A DNA stretch of 64,000 nucleotides from Diphasiastrum complanatum (GCA_029204225.1 CM055105.1:12702965-12766964); one strand, 5' to 3'; numbered from the stretch's first letter, positions 33,214 through 45,011 are shown. A program made the numbers and translations. Notes: a model not told the origin generated them from the sequence alone.

Positions 33214-34306
33214 GAAAGATCCAGATTGGGGGTGGCACGTTACAAAAAGCTTATCTACTCAACCATTACTGCTAGATCTAAGGAGATCCAGCCAAATCAA
33301 GCTAAATCCATCAAGATTCAACCAGATCTGACAGGATCGGGAAAATCCATCAGAATCCAAGGAGGATCCAAATCCTGATAGGGTCAAAAAGGAAGTAGAT
33401 CATCAGACTGATTAAGGGATCTACTACCAAGAATCCATCAGACCTTGCAGACCACTACCACCAGTCAGATCAAGCCTGGATAAAGCTAATTACCAGTTTA
33501 CAAAAGTTAAAAATCAAAAAATCTCGATATCTCGTCAAAAAACACTCTAAAGGAGCACTTTTTCATGATTTTTGAGATCCCTTGAGAGACAGCTCTTGAA
33601 AATTGGACAGTCACCAGATCTGACCTAGATGCATCCATGAAAATTTCTGCAAGAGTTCCTGATGGAGGAATCATCATTTTTTAGTGTATGCGAGAGTTCC
33701 GAGAAGCAAAATTTTCAAAACCCTCGCAGAGCATCAAGATCAACTTACCAACTCTCGCAAGGTGCCTAAATGGAATCAGAACAGTGAAATTAGCCTACCT
33801 ACATGGTCTGATCCTGAAAAGCCAGTCACAGAAACAAGTTGTGCGAGAGATCACTTTCTGTGAGAGTTGAACCCTCGCAGACAGCCTGAACCCTCGCAGA
33901 ACCTTCACATAGCAGTCAAATCACCTTCAGAACTCTCGCAGACTTTCTTGAGGTCATAGAATTTTGTGAAGAAGGTGTCTGCCAAAATTTGGGTGGAACT
34001 GAACAAGGGAAAGTGAATTTCACCTAATACGCACTCTAAATTTCGTTATATAAGGGCTGAATTCGAGTTATTTGTCACATTTGCTAGCGAAGCTCTGCCG
34101 AAATTTTCACTGAAAATACCAAGTTTTCTGTTTTCAACCAAACTTCTTACCAGCTGTCATCTGCTCATATCAAACACCGATCTGCACTCTGAACTATAAT
34201 CATTTTCATCCAACACTCATTATTCTCAATTTTCTATTGTTTTCTTCCATTTTCCACCGTTTTCTACTTTTTTGACTTTTTTCGACCACTAATGATCATT
34301 GGTAAC
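33214..34306 (+). other. Gypsy B spacer with internal TATA box
   Basis: Noncoding DNA between pol and the additional ORF. Motifs of the CTCGCAGA/GCGAGAGTT type cluster at 33650-33990. TATATAA at 34047-34053 lies 260 bp before the ORF start. The equivalent box in C is 56284-56290, 269 bp before its start. The region downstream of the box is conserved between copies, as a leader would be. Confidence 0.8.
34047..34053 (+). promoter_or_regulatory. Putative internal promoter TATA box for the additional ORF (B)
   Basis: TATATAAGGGCTGAATT is conserved in B and C and nearly so in A (minus strand, 23496-23503). Position and conservation suggest that the downstream ORF is transcribed separately from the LTR transcript. 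This is inferred; no transcript evidence is available here. Confidence 0.5.
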
Positions 34307-37267
34307 ATGGCCTCCTCATCCTCTGAAGACTCTAGCGCCAAACAGGTGATCCAGCGTGACATCCCCGAGGCTACGCAGATTTGGCCTCTACCCTCTGACA
34401 CTTTGATCCAACCATGGCTACAGACAACCGGGCCCCTCCTTGAAGCAATGGATTTTTACTCGACGCTCTTCCATTTTGAGATTAACATGGGCCTTGCCCT
34501 TCACTCTTACACCACCTGGGATGAGGACAAGGCTTGTTTCCACTTCCTGTACCAAGGTACCACGTACAAGGTCAGGATTAACGTCGACTCGATGATCACC
34601 ATTGGCATTATGTCTGGTGATCGTCAACCCATCTCCCATCGCCACGCCAAAGATCTGATCAAACCATTCGTCACCCAAACCACATCAGAAATCCCCATCC
34701 AGACTAACAATGGTTACCTGATAGAAGCTATCACAGGACCCGTCATCTAGACAGCTGCGCATCTGTTGAATAACTTTCTAGTTATTTCAACATTTCGCAA
34801 GGACAGAATCCAGTCTATGCTGCTGAGTCAAATCGTGGAATCCTTTCTGAAATTTCCTAATCCCTCCGTTGTGCCATACGACTGGCATAACTTCCTTATG
34901 CGAGAACTAACAAACTCCATCAAACCCAACAACCGTGAGCGAATCGCAGTAGGCCCCCTGTTGTTTAACTTTGTCTGTGCACTTCTCGAGACAAAAGTGT
35001 GCAGTTTTCAACGCTCATCCCTCCTATCTACCCTTGTGCCACATACTAACCTTTACCCACCATCTCAAGCATCTGTCTCATCCCAACCTGCAGTCATTAA
35101 CACAACAGCCAGCAAACGAATGTGTGACGCTGCCTCTACATCCACATCTCCACCTGTTACCCGACGACATGTCTCCACTGCCGCACTAACTACTCCATCA
35201 ACCACCACCACTTTGTCTTCCGTGCAACCCCCCACTCCAATTTATGTTGTCGCTACCTCTCTTCTTACTCCATCCACATCTATTTCTGTCTCCATCCACG
35301 TTTCTTCTGTTGATACCACTCCTACTTCTCTTCCAGTGTCTGCTGCTCCATCCATCACCATCACATCCTCCAGTACTCCTGCCACCACCGTTGCTCCTCT
35401 CACATTCAACCCTTCTGATTCGCAACTGTCCCCCGACACTCTGGCATGGATTCAACTTATCAATTTTTCACCTCCATGTCAGACACTTTCCGCTCCATCC
35501 TCACCTTCTTCCATACTCCACACCACCCTTCAGTTCCCCACTGTTCCTCCCATCCTCTCGTTCGGACAAACCATCCTCACCCCTGTTTCCACAGTTATTT
35601 CTCACACCCCACCCGCTTCACCAAAGGTTGCCAAGGACAGCCAACCGTTGCCTGATGACGCATTTGTACAAACAATTTTTGTAGCATCACCAGATCGGGC
35701 TGACCCTACCGCCCCAGATGGCATCAAGATAAAAGAAAATCTGATCGAGAACAATGACGACGGAATTTCACAAGTCGTCGGGGCCGATACAACACAAGCC
35801 CCTGCCAGTGTCAGTGTACCAGCTGCTCTCACGGATCTAACGACGACGTACCAAATCCTAGGAAAATACATCCTGGATGCAGTAGCAGCCAAAGCTATTC
35901 TGAAAAGCAGGGTACTACAGTTGGCAACAAATAATACACAACTACGAGCAGACTTCACCAAGCTGCAGTAAGAGCTGATTCTAGCTCAACAACACAAACA
36001 AGCAGGGCACCAAGAGATTGCCAAGTTAGCAGAAGGAGGAGGGCCTAAACAAATATATTCAAAGCCTTTCCAAAGCGTTGATGGAGGCCCCCACAAAGGT
36101 GCGGGAGCTTCAAACTGAAGCATCCCAACGGCTTGTCCCCATCCAGGCGCAACTTACACTTTTGGAAGTAGAGAACACGCGCCTGGGGACAGAGGTTAAA
36201 GCCTTACAAGATGAGAAGCTCGTCTGGTTAGCTCAATCTGCACCGGGCACAAGGCCATTTTTCCAATCAGAGATGAATCTTCTACGGCGTCAGATGCAAA
36301 TTTATAGCCAAACCCTGAACAACTACCATGCGAAGTTCAATAAGTATCGGGCAAGCGCAACGTAAGAGCTCGCCCAGGCCAATCAAGCCCTCAAGGCATG
36401 CCAGAAATACATGGAAACGAAGGCCCAGCCCTCCCCTGTGGTAGTTCCACCACCACCTAATTTTGACACTGCACAGGCTAGTACCAGCCAAGACCAGAGC
36501 CAGCAGGCAGCAGGGGGATTTCAACCAGATTAAGGGTCCGAAGGCCAAGACCAGGGCAGACAGATGCGACTGCTGAGACGCGCGACCAGAGCCAAGGCGC
36601 AACCACTAGCTAGGGAGCAGCAACATCATCCAAAGGGTCATGAACGATATCTGCCAGTCGGGACTTCCGAAGACCCAAATCCGTGGAGGAGAACATCAAT
36701 GAATTTTTATCCAAATATCTCCACGAGTCATCAAAAGATGGCTGGCAGTTATCATTCTCCGCTTAGACCATCAAGGAAAAAGAACTGCAAGCCTTACCCG
36801 CCCTCCAACCACAACCGGAGTGACAACAGCAGTTATTTGAGAGAGACCCTGCAGCCATCAGGGCTTACGTGACGAGTCCGCAATAGTTACGGGTGAACGC
36901 ACATTTTCTACCATGTCCAAGAAGATCCAAATGGGCGGAATGCGGCACTCCTCTAGACCAGATTACACTCAACAATTTCAACTGGCCAATCATCAAATCC
37001 GAATATGGGTGGACAATGGATGTAGACGCCAGAAGGGCTCTCTCTGCATTCGCCAACCACTACATCAATTGTCCCGATCCCACAGTCCGCGCGACAGCCA
37101 CTTACGCCCGAGACTTGGAATATTTAATGGGCATTGAAACAAAATGGGATGATTTTCTTCCCTCCATATTCTTTGATCCAAATAAGGCGCTCGCTTCCGA
37201 CAAAGTCGCAGACCAACTACCAGTCGCTGGCATATATTACCGAGCTGCATTCCTTGGTGATCCCTAG
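34307..37267 (+). pseudogene. Additional ORF of gypsy B (unknown ~985-codon protein)
   Basis: Starts MASSSSEDSSAKQVIQRDIP. N-terminal domain to about residue 240 (IQPWLQTTGPLLEAMDF, RELTNSIKPNNRERIAVGPL, ALLETKVCSFQRSSLL); Ser/Thr/Pro-rich linker to about residue 480; coiled coil rich in Leu, Gln, Glu to about 740; Pro/Gln-rich stretch; then a C-terminal domain with FNWPIIKSEYGWT, ARRALSAFANHYIN and GIETKWDDFLPSIFFDPNK. Breaks: TAG at 34748, TAA at 35969, a 2-nt loss near 36027, further stops near 36363 and 36532. The TAG at 36884-36886 is shared with C. No membrane span or signal peptide is visible. It sits where Athila-type elements carry an env-like ORF, but the sequence gives no envelope features. 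Confidence 0.8.
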
Positions 37268-37475
37268 ACGAAACGATTCTAAGCATGGGTGGATCAGAAA
37301 TGGTTGGCAGGAGTTCACAAGTCCTTCCACATGCCAAAGGACTCGAAGAAACTGGACTGTCTCAACTTCATGGAAGACGTTACGGGATATCTCGTCCACC
37401 AGAGGCGGTCCAAGAGAACGCTCTACTAAACAGGCAGAGTGCCGAGGGACCGACACTACTTCAGGCCGTGGGTCC

Positions 37476-38299
37476 CGTTGGGGGTATTCCCAACAAAGTG
37501 TAAATAAATAAAATCCTCCAATAAAATGTGTTGCGAGGGCATGGCATCTTGCGTGTATAAGCCCATGGCCCAATGAGCACGCAATTGAAGCTGTAAATAA
37601 AATAAACTTGACTTGGGCCTTGTAATTAAAATAAAACTAGAGGCCCAATGTCATTTTTAAACTTAGAGATCACTTTTTAGAGTTGGGTCCAAATTGGGAC
37701 TCACATGAATCTTGTGATTTCTAATGTACTTTTTGTGGACCCTTGAATCAAGTTGGGTCCAAGATGAATGGTTAGGATCATTGTGAATATTAGCCAATAA
37801 GATTGAGAGGCAAGGGCTTCCCCATTTTATAAAAAGGCACCATTTGTACACTAAATTTCCATGCTTAATGAGAAGGAGGAAACTCTACATTTTTGGAAGA
37901 GAAGCATCCTCATTTGCTATTCACTACTTGCTAATGATTTTGATTGTGTTTTCCATTGCTTTCTATTTCCATGTTTATTGTTTCCCATAGTGAATGCTTT
38001 TCCATTAGCAAGCATAAGGAGCATTTGAGCTAACCTCCACCCTCACTCTCTATCTCTCTCTCTTCCTCTCTTCTCTTCTCAACCTCTTATTTTCTATCCC
38101 TTCCCTTCACCCAAACTATGATGAGTGTTAGTGTAGAGGAGTAGAGTTAAAGAAGAGTAGCATAGTGGTGAGTAGAGTTAAGAGAGAAAGTAGGAATTTA
38201 ACTAAAAGTAGCATCTATGCATAGTTAGGCACCTATCCAGTGATCTAACCTTTGTTGACAGGCGGAAGGGCTATACCACGACAGATCTTCGACCCCACA
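37476..38299 (+). mobile_element. 3' LTR of gypsy B
   Basis: 824 bp, nearly identical to the 5' LTR. Its first base is C instead of T. CCAAT and TATA boxes are conserved. Between the additional ORF and this LTR (37268-37475) a further coding-like stretch in the ORF frame continues (WVDQKWLAGVHKSFHMPKDS) to the LTR. No clear polypurine tract precedes the LTR. Confidence 0.93.
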
Positions 38300-38304
38300 C
38301 ATGG

Positions 38305-40160
38305 CTTGACAATAAAAGTGTGAGCCTTTCAGTGTGTGGTTCCTTGGGCTCCACCATGTGAAAAGGTGGTTTATGTTGGTGCAACCGATCATTCTGATCA
38401 GTGCGCAATGGTGAGCCCGCTTGTGGTATTTGTTTAACGCCAACTGGAGGTTCTGTGGGATTGTCTCTTTCTTGCTCTTTTTCCTCCGCTTGTGCTTTCT
38501 GTACCCAATGTCTTATTTTTTGGTACTGCCTTCTTTCTTCCCTCACATTCGAATATGGCGCAGAAGTTGAGGGTTGGTCGTCAGTGACCGATGGTGGTGG
38601 TGAGGGAGCCACTTCCTTCCTCTTTTGTGCTCGCGTAGCAGCTAACACAGGAGCGTGAAATTGTCGTCCTTCCGATGACATCCCTGTTGGAACTGCTGGT
38701 TGTTGTATTGCAATGAGGTAAAGAGGTGCACTAGTTCCAGGTTTAAATGGACAATTCTTGAAACAGTGTCCATAACCACATTCTCGGCAAAAGGATGTAT
38801 ATTGTCCCTTGTAGGGACATTCCACAATTTTGTGTCCTTCGCCGCATCCGTAGCAGCCGTAATTTCCTCCGTCTTGACGTTGAGTTTGAGCTGCATAGGC
38901 CGCAACATATTCATTTATGACAGGATCCGTAAATGGTTCATTTGGTCCATACCATTGTTGTTGCTCAGGTTGAGGTGGCATTTGCATCTCTGGTTCTGCT
39001 GTTGTCAGGTTTACATGGGCCACTTGTAGACTGGCTAGCCCTGGTGGTGCAGGTAAGGCCATACGCTATTGTTGATTCGATGCGCCGTACCTTGGTGCCA
39101 CGTTGGGTGCCCCTTGATGGTAAGGATAAGAAGTCTAATAAGGACTTCTCTTCTGTTGAACAATCCGAGGGTTAAACGGGCAAAATGTCATATCGTGCGA
39201 TGTTGCATTGCACAAATGGCGGAATCTATGTGTCAGTCTCAGATTTTGCTTTAGGACTGGACACTCGTTAGTTGTATGGTTTTGCGTGCACACTGAACAC
39301 CACACATTCTCCCGTCTTGGATACTGCAGCTGGTTCGGTTTTGGTTGATGTGGCGTTAGTGTCGTAGCTCCCTGTAAGGCTTTCAATTTCTGGTCAAACT
39401 GCGTCGTAAGTTGCTCCATTTGTTGTTTGTATAATTTCGTCATTTGCTCCAACAGCAGTTCTGTGGATAGAGCAGATGCGTTTGATGATGATGATGTGAT
39501 CGAGGGAGTAGGGGTGTGGATGGATGGATATTTGTCGTCAGATCCCTCATCCTCTTCCCTGATGGCATCTTCCATAGCTTCTTGCAGAGTAGCGTACTGC
39601 TCCCGTTTTTTCAGTTCTCTTCTGATGCTTCGTGGTAGTCCGACTAGGAACCACATGATCACCACGTGATCGGGAGTTAGGGCTGCACTGCACTCGGATC
39701 GTAAGTGTTTGACCCACTCAACATAGTCCCTGACCCTTTCTCGTTTTTCCATCTTGACTTTGCTCAGCAGGAGGAACGGGTCTTCCAGGAACTTTCTTGG
39801 TTTAAAATGCGTAATGAGAGCCGCTTCCCAAGTAGATTTTTCTTCCTCTGACAGGTTGAAAAACCAATCCTGAGCCACTGCCAATAAGGACATGGAAAAC
39901 AGCATCAGCTTCTTTGCAGGTGTCCGTTTGTCGTAGATTTCACAAGCTTGCTCGTAGATCTAGAGGAATCGGATGAGATCTAATGATCCGTCGTATTTTG
40001 GTATTTCCATCTGTGGTGCTCTCCGGACTGCTTGCAAGGGAGCGACAGGTACGGGTCGGCCCATTGGATCCATTGGTGCTGGTTCCGGTTCTGCCTCTTG
40101 TTGCACAACTGCTAATTTGGGAAGGTGTGGTGCTTGATTTGCTATCCTTCGTGCTATTGA
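38305..40160 (-). pseudogene. Gypsy A gag with multiple zinc knuckles
   Basis: Two minus frames (39135-39905 and 38271-39062), with the N-end to about 40090. Capsid region matches B (LLAVAQDWFFNLSEEE, THFKPRKFLEDPFLL, SECSAALTPDHVVIMWF). It then shows knuckle-type Cys/His motifs of spacing CX2CX3HX4C: CSVCTQNHTTNEC, CYGCGEGHKIVEC and CRECGYGHCFKNC, plus an LCNATSHDMTFC variant. A TAG interrupts near 39961 and a frame break lies at about 39065-39135. The last bases run into the protease unit interrupted by element B. Confidence 0.9.
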
Positions 40161-41309
40161 TCATCCCGATCTCAGATTCATTCGATGGTGGGTTCCAAAG
40201 TGATTGGATCTTGCTTATACAGTAGGATGTAGTCTGGATCTCAAGGATCCGATCGATCTGATCGGCTGAAAGTGAATTTTAGGCCTTTTGCGGTGGTTTT
40301 TCCTTGATAACCTTTTACTCCTTGCACTGATTGACCTAAGATTTTGACAGTAGCTGGATCTGATGCAGATCTTTCCACTAATCTGGTCTGCGAGGGTTCT
40401 CTTGTGCAAGGGTTCTTTAGCTATTTTTGCAGATAAAAAAATATTATATCTTTCATATCCTTGGGAAGTAACTCTCGCAAGGCTCACAGTAGCTGGATCT
40501 GGGTCAGATCTCACTATAAAATTCTCTGCGAGAGTTAAATCTCACAAGAAGTAAAAATTTCATTGTCTGTGAGAGTTCAAAACCACTTTTTGGACTTGAT
40601 CTTCACCAAATCTCAAAACTAATTCTCGCAGGCTTCATCATTGGTGAAAATTATCATTTTAAATTGATTGAGAGGGTCTGTGAGAGTTCTTACTGGAAGG
40701 ATTTGCTAGATCTTTATTTTTTAGTGATTTTTTTGCACTTAAATCCAATTTTTTGCTCACTGAAATCAGACTAACTCTCGCAAGATCTTCTGTGTCCTGG
40801 TCTCACTGAGATGGAACTTCAGAATCCTCTGCGAGAGTTCTTGACCATTGGAACTGAAAATTTTGTTGTCTGCGAGGGTTCACTAGTACTTTTCCACCTT
40901 TTCTCACTAGCAGACACTTAGACATCAAACTAACAAGCTTCTATGTGTCCTAGTCTCACTAAGATGGAACTTCAGAGGGCTCTGCGAGAGTTCTTATGAA
41001 GATTTGAATTTTTTTAAAGTTTTTCAAGGATTTTTTGAATTTTTTATGATTTTTCTCTGATTTTTACAATCTGCTTGGAACTAACTCTCGCAGGCTTCTA
41101 TGCAAGTCTAGGACAGTACCCTGGAGCTGCTGCCAGTCATGCAAGGATTAATTCATACTACTTCCGGAGCTATAAAAATTTGATGAGATTTTAGACTCTT
41201 TTTCCCTCCAAAAATATAGATTGGTCTTCTTTTTGGGTTTTTTGGCTGGTTGGTTTGGGTTTCAAGCCCTTAAAGGCTGTTCAGGGCCTCCTCTACCCTC
41301 TCACACCTC
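40161..41309 (-). other. Gypsy A leader, truncated before its primer site
   Basis: Homologous to B 29540-30570. Motifs of the CTGCGAGAGTT/AACTCTCGCAG set occur near 40386, 40466, 40528, 40567, 40624, 40672, 40770, 40830, 40871, 40981 and 41083. A unit containing TCTCACTGAGATGGAACTTC recurs at 40800 and 40955. Homology ends at 41309 at CCTCTCACACCTC, so primer site and LTR are missing. Confidence 0.8.
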
Positions 41310-41789
41310 ACTACAAAAAAGCAAAACAATACCACTTGTGTTTTGTCTATATGGGCAAGAGACGTAGACAAGCAATGTTCTAAGGGGTTATTCAATAAAA
41401 AGTTTTCCCATCAGATTCAATGACTACTAAAATAAAAGTGTTTCATGAAGATCATGAGCACAATTGCTAGTTGACCTCTACTATGCCCTCTATCTTTGGG
41501 CCTTATGATTTAGTCTGCATGCATGGAAAATTGGTAATCATATAGTTCAAGTAGTGGTGGATGATGGGGCCAACTAAAATTTCACAATACACCTTGCTCA
41601 AGAAACTTAAGTTGTCATAGGTTTGTAGTTTACATGGCCAAGGGAGAGGACAATAATGTGCAAGAAACTATGGTTAATATTGTTATCACAACAATATGTA
41701 TCAAATTGTGTGGAATTCACCACCACAATCAATTCTCAATACTCTTATTTGTTTATAAGTCTATTTTTCAACAAAAAAAAAAAATGGAA
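41310..41789. other. Unassigned DNA, possible protease relic
   Basis: The plus strand near 41540-41620 contains VVDDGAN-like coding, reminiscent of a retroelement protease active site, followed by broken frames. This is weak; nothing else is recognisable. Confidence 0.25.
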
Positions 41790-42180
41790 ATCAATAAAGC
41801 AAAAACCTTCTGACTTATGTTTGAAGACATGTATCCATACTTTGTGTGGATAGTCATCAATGAAAGAATTGAAATAATATAAACCTCAAATACATTGAAT
41901 TTATTGAATCCTAAATATTGTTGTGTATCAATTCCAAAATGCCTCTGGCATGATTATTACTAGGTGCAAGTGACTTTTTTGACTAGTTTTCTAGTGCACA
42001 AGCTTCACATACCTTGATGTTGTGTATGATCTTATCCTTAATATTATTGTGTGTGTTTTTCATCATATCCATCTCACTTTCATATTGCATGATGTCAAAT
42101 GTCCGATGTGTTTTTCCTCTTGTGACAATCCTCATACATCTTTCATCATGATCAAGTTCCTTGTTTTAATTTTGAATTGG
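41790..42180 (-). pseudogene. copia pre-integrase and integrase N-terminal relic
   Basis: Minus-strand translation in shifting frames gives IIHNIKVCEACALEN (pre-integrase zinc-binding end), ARGILELIHNNI and YYFNSFIDDYPHKVWIHVF, the FIDDYSRKTWIYF motif of the copia integrase core. It is broken by stops. It lies downstream of the LTR at 42512 in the same orientation and probably belongs to family 1. Confidence 0.7.
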
Positions 42181-42511
42181 ATAATATAGGGCCCCATGAG
42201 CTATCTAGGCCCTATATACTCAAGCTATAGAACTACCTCAAGACTTATGAGTACTTGACTAAATCACCACAAGTCCGCTCTTAGTCTTAGAAATCCTAAA
42301 CTTGATCTAGTATTTTGGGAGGGTCACCCATACGAGTATTTCAGCACATACTTGTGGCACCCAAACTTTACAACAATTAAGGAGGATAAATATGCCCGAA
42401 AGAAGGAAAGTATGATGTGTCCTTGGCTAACGAAATTATTATGGAGCTTATTATTGTTAGTTATCCCAAGCTAGCAAAATTTAGTTGGTGCTTGACCTTG
42501 GGATGATGGAA

Positions 42512-43170
42512 TGTGAAAGATTTCAGAACAATTAAGATCCGAATCTACAAAATAATCTTGAGTTAGAAAGACAACAAAGCACCAATCTTGCTAATGTAGA
42601 AAAACCAACATCTACACTATGAATGAGATGCAAACTCTAATAGATCTTGATCAAACGTCAATCAAAACATGAAATGAAGTTGTTGTCCATACAAAAACAA
42701 TAAGCTATTATATTTCACATGTGTGGATCTGAAAATAGCATTTAATGAACATTCTACACATAGAATTGCAAGATATTCCAAGTATAGTGCACCAATGGAT
42801 AGTAGAACCCAAGAGAACCATGTACAAGCAAGAATGAAATAAGAGAGAGAGAATGATTCATCTTCCCATGAGTTACAACCTTTTATAGCAGGTCCAAACC
42901 TAAGTTTAGACTTTGGTTTCCCTCCATAATAAAAAAACCCTACTATTATTGTGACTAGATTCAATGTCTCTACTACTGAAATTGAATATCTCCAAAACTC
43001 GTGTTCTATAGTTTCTCACACTTTCCAAAAGTGTTTATTCAAATGCTTTTAGACTAATATAACTTTGAAAAGTCAAACTCTAAGTCTAATATGAAATTGA
43101 CCTCAAATGTGTATTTGGCAATTTATCAAACTATGACCAATATGGACTAAACTAGTTGAAATCTTTCACA
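42512..43170 (-). mobile_element. Ty1/copia family 1 LTR
   Basis: 659 bp, TGTGAAAGATTT...AAATCTTTCACA. In element orientation, a polypurine-like GAAGAGGGAG lies immediately upstream (complement at 43171-43182). The G-box palindrome position is changed to CACATGTGTG at about 42716. Confidence 0.88.
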
Positions 43171-44354
43171 CTCCCTCTTCAACTACTTTTAGCTTAACCA
43201 TAGAACTTTGACCCAACTTTAGAATGATTTACATCCTAAGTATAGACCTCCTTTCTAATGTTCTAAAGTAGTTTCCACAATTGATATAGAGAATAGTGTC
43301 CACTTGGGATGCTTCACTATTTCTTAAATCAATTTTACATGTCAAGATGTAACTAGAGCATGAAGAACCAAATAGAATGTAAATGAGATTATTCCTCCAT
43401 GCTATAAACTTTGAACTTTCTGGAAAATTACAGCAACCAAACAATAAATGTGAGTGATCAACCAATGCTTGCTTGACTCCTCCATCTTTGTCCTTTCTTG
43501 CCATGTATCCACCATGAAACTCCATGAATGAGCCTCCATCTCCATCTTGCCACAAGATGTCATCATCACTTGATGACTTGGTCATCAATGAGTGATATAA
43601 TGAGCTGCCAATATATTCATTTTCATCAACAAAACCGGCCAAGAATGCTAGTACAAATCCAACATCAAAATGATGGTCACCAATGTAGCTAGTTTTACCA
43701 TATCTTGACAATTTGCACACATCCACATGAAATTGCTCAAACATGAGATACAAAAAGTAAAGCAAAGTTGAGCAACACTTCCTTGATGCTCCTTTGACCC
43801 TACTTGAGTCTTCAATAACCTGCAAAAATAGATCCATAACATATTTGCCAATTGACTCTTCTTTTATGCTCTTGATTAGCTCCAAATTCTCATCTCTCCT
43901 TTCATGTTGTTGAAGCCTTTTGAGATCAACCTCTTGATCTTTCACTTGACAATCAAAGCCATTGACTAAGATCTCTTTTCCAGATCCATTAGTTTCTGAA
44001 AAATCATGAAAATATCCATCTACTTGCATAGCATCATCTACACAAGAAGATCCAACAAAATATGTGAAAAATGCAAAATGAGTCACTTCCATTTGCTTGC
44101 CCTTCTCATCATATGTGAGCCTTGAAAGCATTTGTCTTTCCCTTGATGTTCTGTTTTTTTTTTTTGACTTGATGAAGGTCCATCATCATCACCATCCAAA
44201 GAAGGATCCTTTACATCAACTTCAAGAATGTTAGATTCATCCACATCACCATCAATAATGCTTAAAGATACTTTTGGAATGTTCCCCTCATCAAAAATGA
44301 CATCTCTACCAGCAATCACTTTGTTAGTAGTAGAAATGTAAATCTTGAAGGCCC
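43171..44354 (-). pseudogene. Deleted copia family 1 interior with captured segment
   Basis: Integrase C-end (FKIYISTTNKVIAGRDVIFDE) starts directly at the LTR edge at 44354. Then come the linker (43229-44319 frames, SRLTYDEKGKQ) and the same foreign segment as at 1875-2640, here longer and continuous as a 300-codon frame 43229-44131 (CKLSRYGKTSYIGDHHFDVG, KSSSDDDILWQDGDGGSFME, NNLIYILFGSSCSSYIL). No RT or RNase H motif is present. A poly-T tract at 44155-44165 breaks the frame upstream. Confidence 0.7.
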
Positions 44355-45011
44355 TGTGAAGGATTTCAGATCATTCAAGATCCAATCCATGTCCATGATC
44401 TTTGGTTACAAAAAAGAGCAACTGCCAATGTAGAAAAATCAGCATCTACATACAAAATGAGATGCAAACTCTAAGAGATAATGATCAAACATGAACCAAA
44501 ACATAAAATATAGTTGTTGTCCGCACAATTACAGCACCCTACTGTATTTCACACGTGTGAAACTGAAAATAGCAATAAATGATCATTCTACACATAGAAT
44601 TGCAAGATAACATCATGCGAGTGCACCAATGAGTAGTAGAACCCAAAAATAACCATGTATAATGATGAAATGAGAGAGAAAAGAGAGAAGATTCATTCCT
44701 TCACAAGTTACAGCAATATGTAACAAGTCCAGACCCTACTTTGCCACTAGGCTTTCCCTCCAATATGAAAAACCCTACTTTGTCACTAGGCTTTCCCTCC
44801 AATATTTTGGGACTAGATTCAATGTACCCAAAGTTCAAATTTGAATCTCTCTCAAACTCGACTACCAACTTTCCCACACTTTCAAAAAGTATTTATTGAA
44901 TGTATTTTAAACTAATATGACTTCAAAAAGTTTATCTCTAAGTCTCAAATGAGTTTTGGCCTCAATTGACAATTTACCAAAATATGACTAAACTTGTTAA
45001 AATCTCTCACA
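44355..45011 (-). mobile_element. Ty1/copia family 1 LTR
   Basis: 657 bp. CACACGTGTG at 44550-44559. A 40-bp partial duplication of CCCTACTTTGCCACTAGGCT sits near 44732-44790. The LTR has family 1 internal DNA on both sides: 45012-45205 upstream, with polypurine tract, and 44354-43171 downstream. Confidence 0.88.

Larger units (their letters stand above)
28557..38299 (+). mobile_element. Gypsy element B, complete ends, nested in gypsy A
   Basis: LTRs 28557-29379 and 37476-38299; flanking target duplication CACGG (28552-28556) and CATGG (38300-38304), one transition apart. It lies in opposite orientation to A, a member of the same family. Order: LTR, tRNA-Asp type primer site, motif-rich leader, gag, a deletion joining gag to RT end, RNase H, integrase, spacer with TATA box, additional ORF, LTR. 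B is 9743 bp. Confidence 0.93.
15672..41309 (-). mobile_element. Gypsy element A (A/B/C family), truncated, with two nested insertions
   Basis: Minus-strand element. In element order: leader (41309-40161), gag (40160-38305), a tandemly duplicated protease/linker block, RT and integrase C-end (26013-24423), spacer (24422-23260), additional ORF (17046-15672). Element B is inserted at 28557-38299 and a copia element at 17064-23259. Both LTRs of A are missing: homology with B stops at about B position 29540 on the leader side, and inside the additional ORF at 15672. A is the oldest copy of its family in the window, since it hosts B. Confidence 0.88.

Noticed and set aside
35198-35455. Minus and alternate-frame ORFs over the Ser/Thr/Pro-rich part of the additional ORF (also 57311-57825 and 15595-16209)
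   Set aside because: They are shadows of biased codon composition in the real frame; the sense frame is the one conserved among copies.
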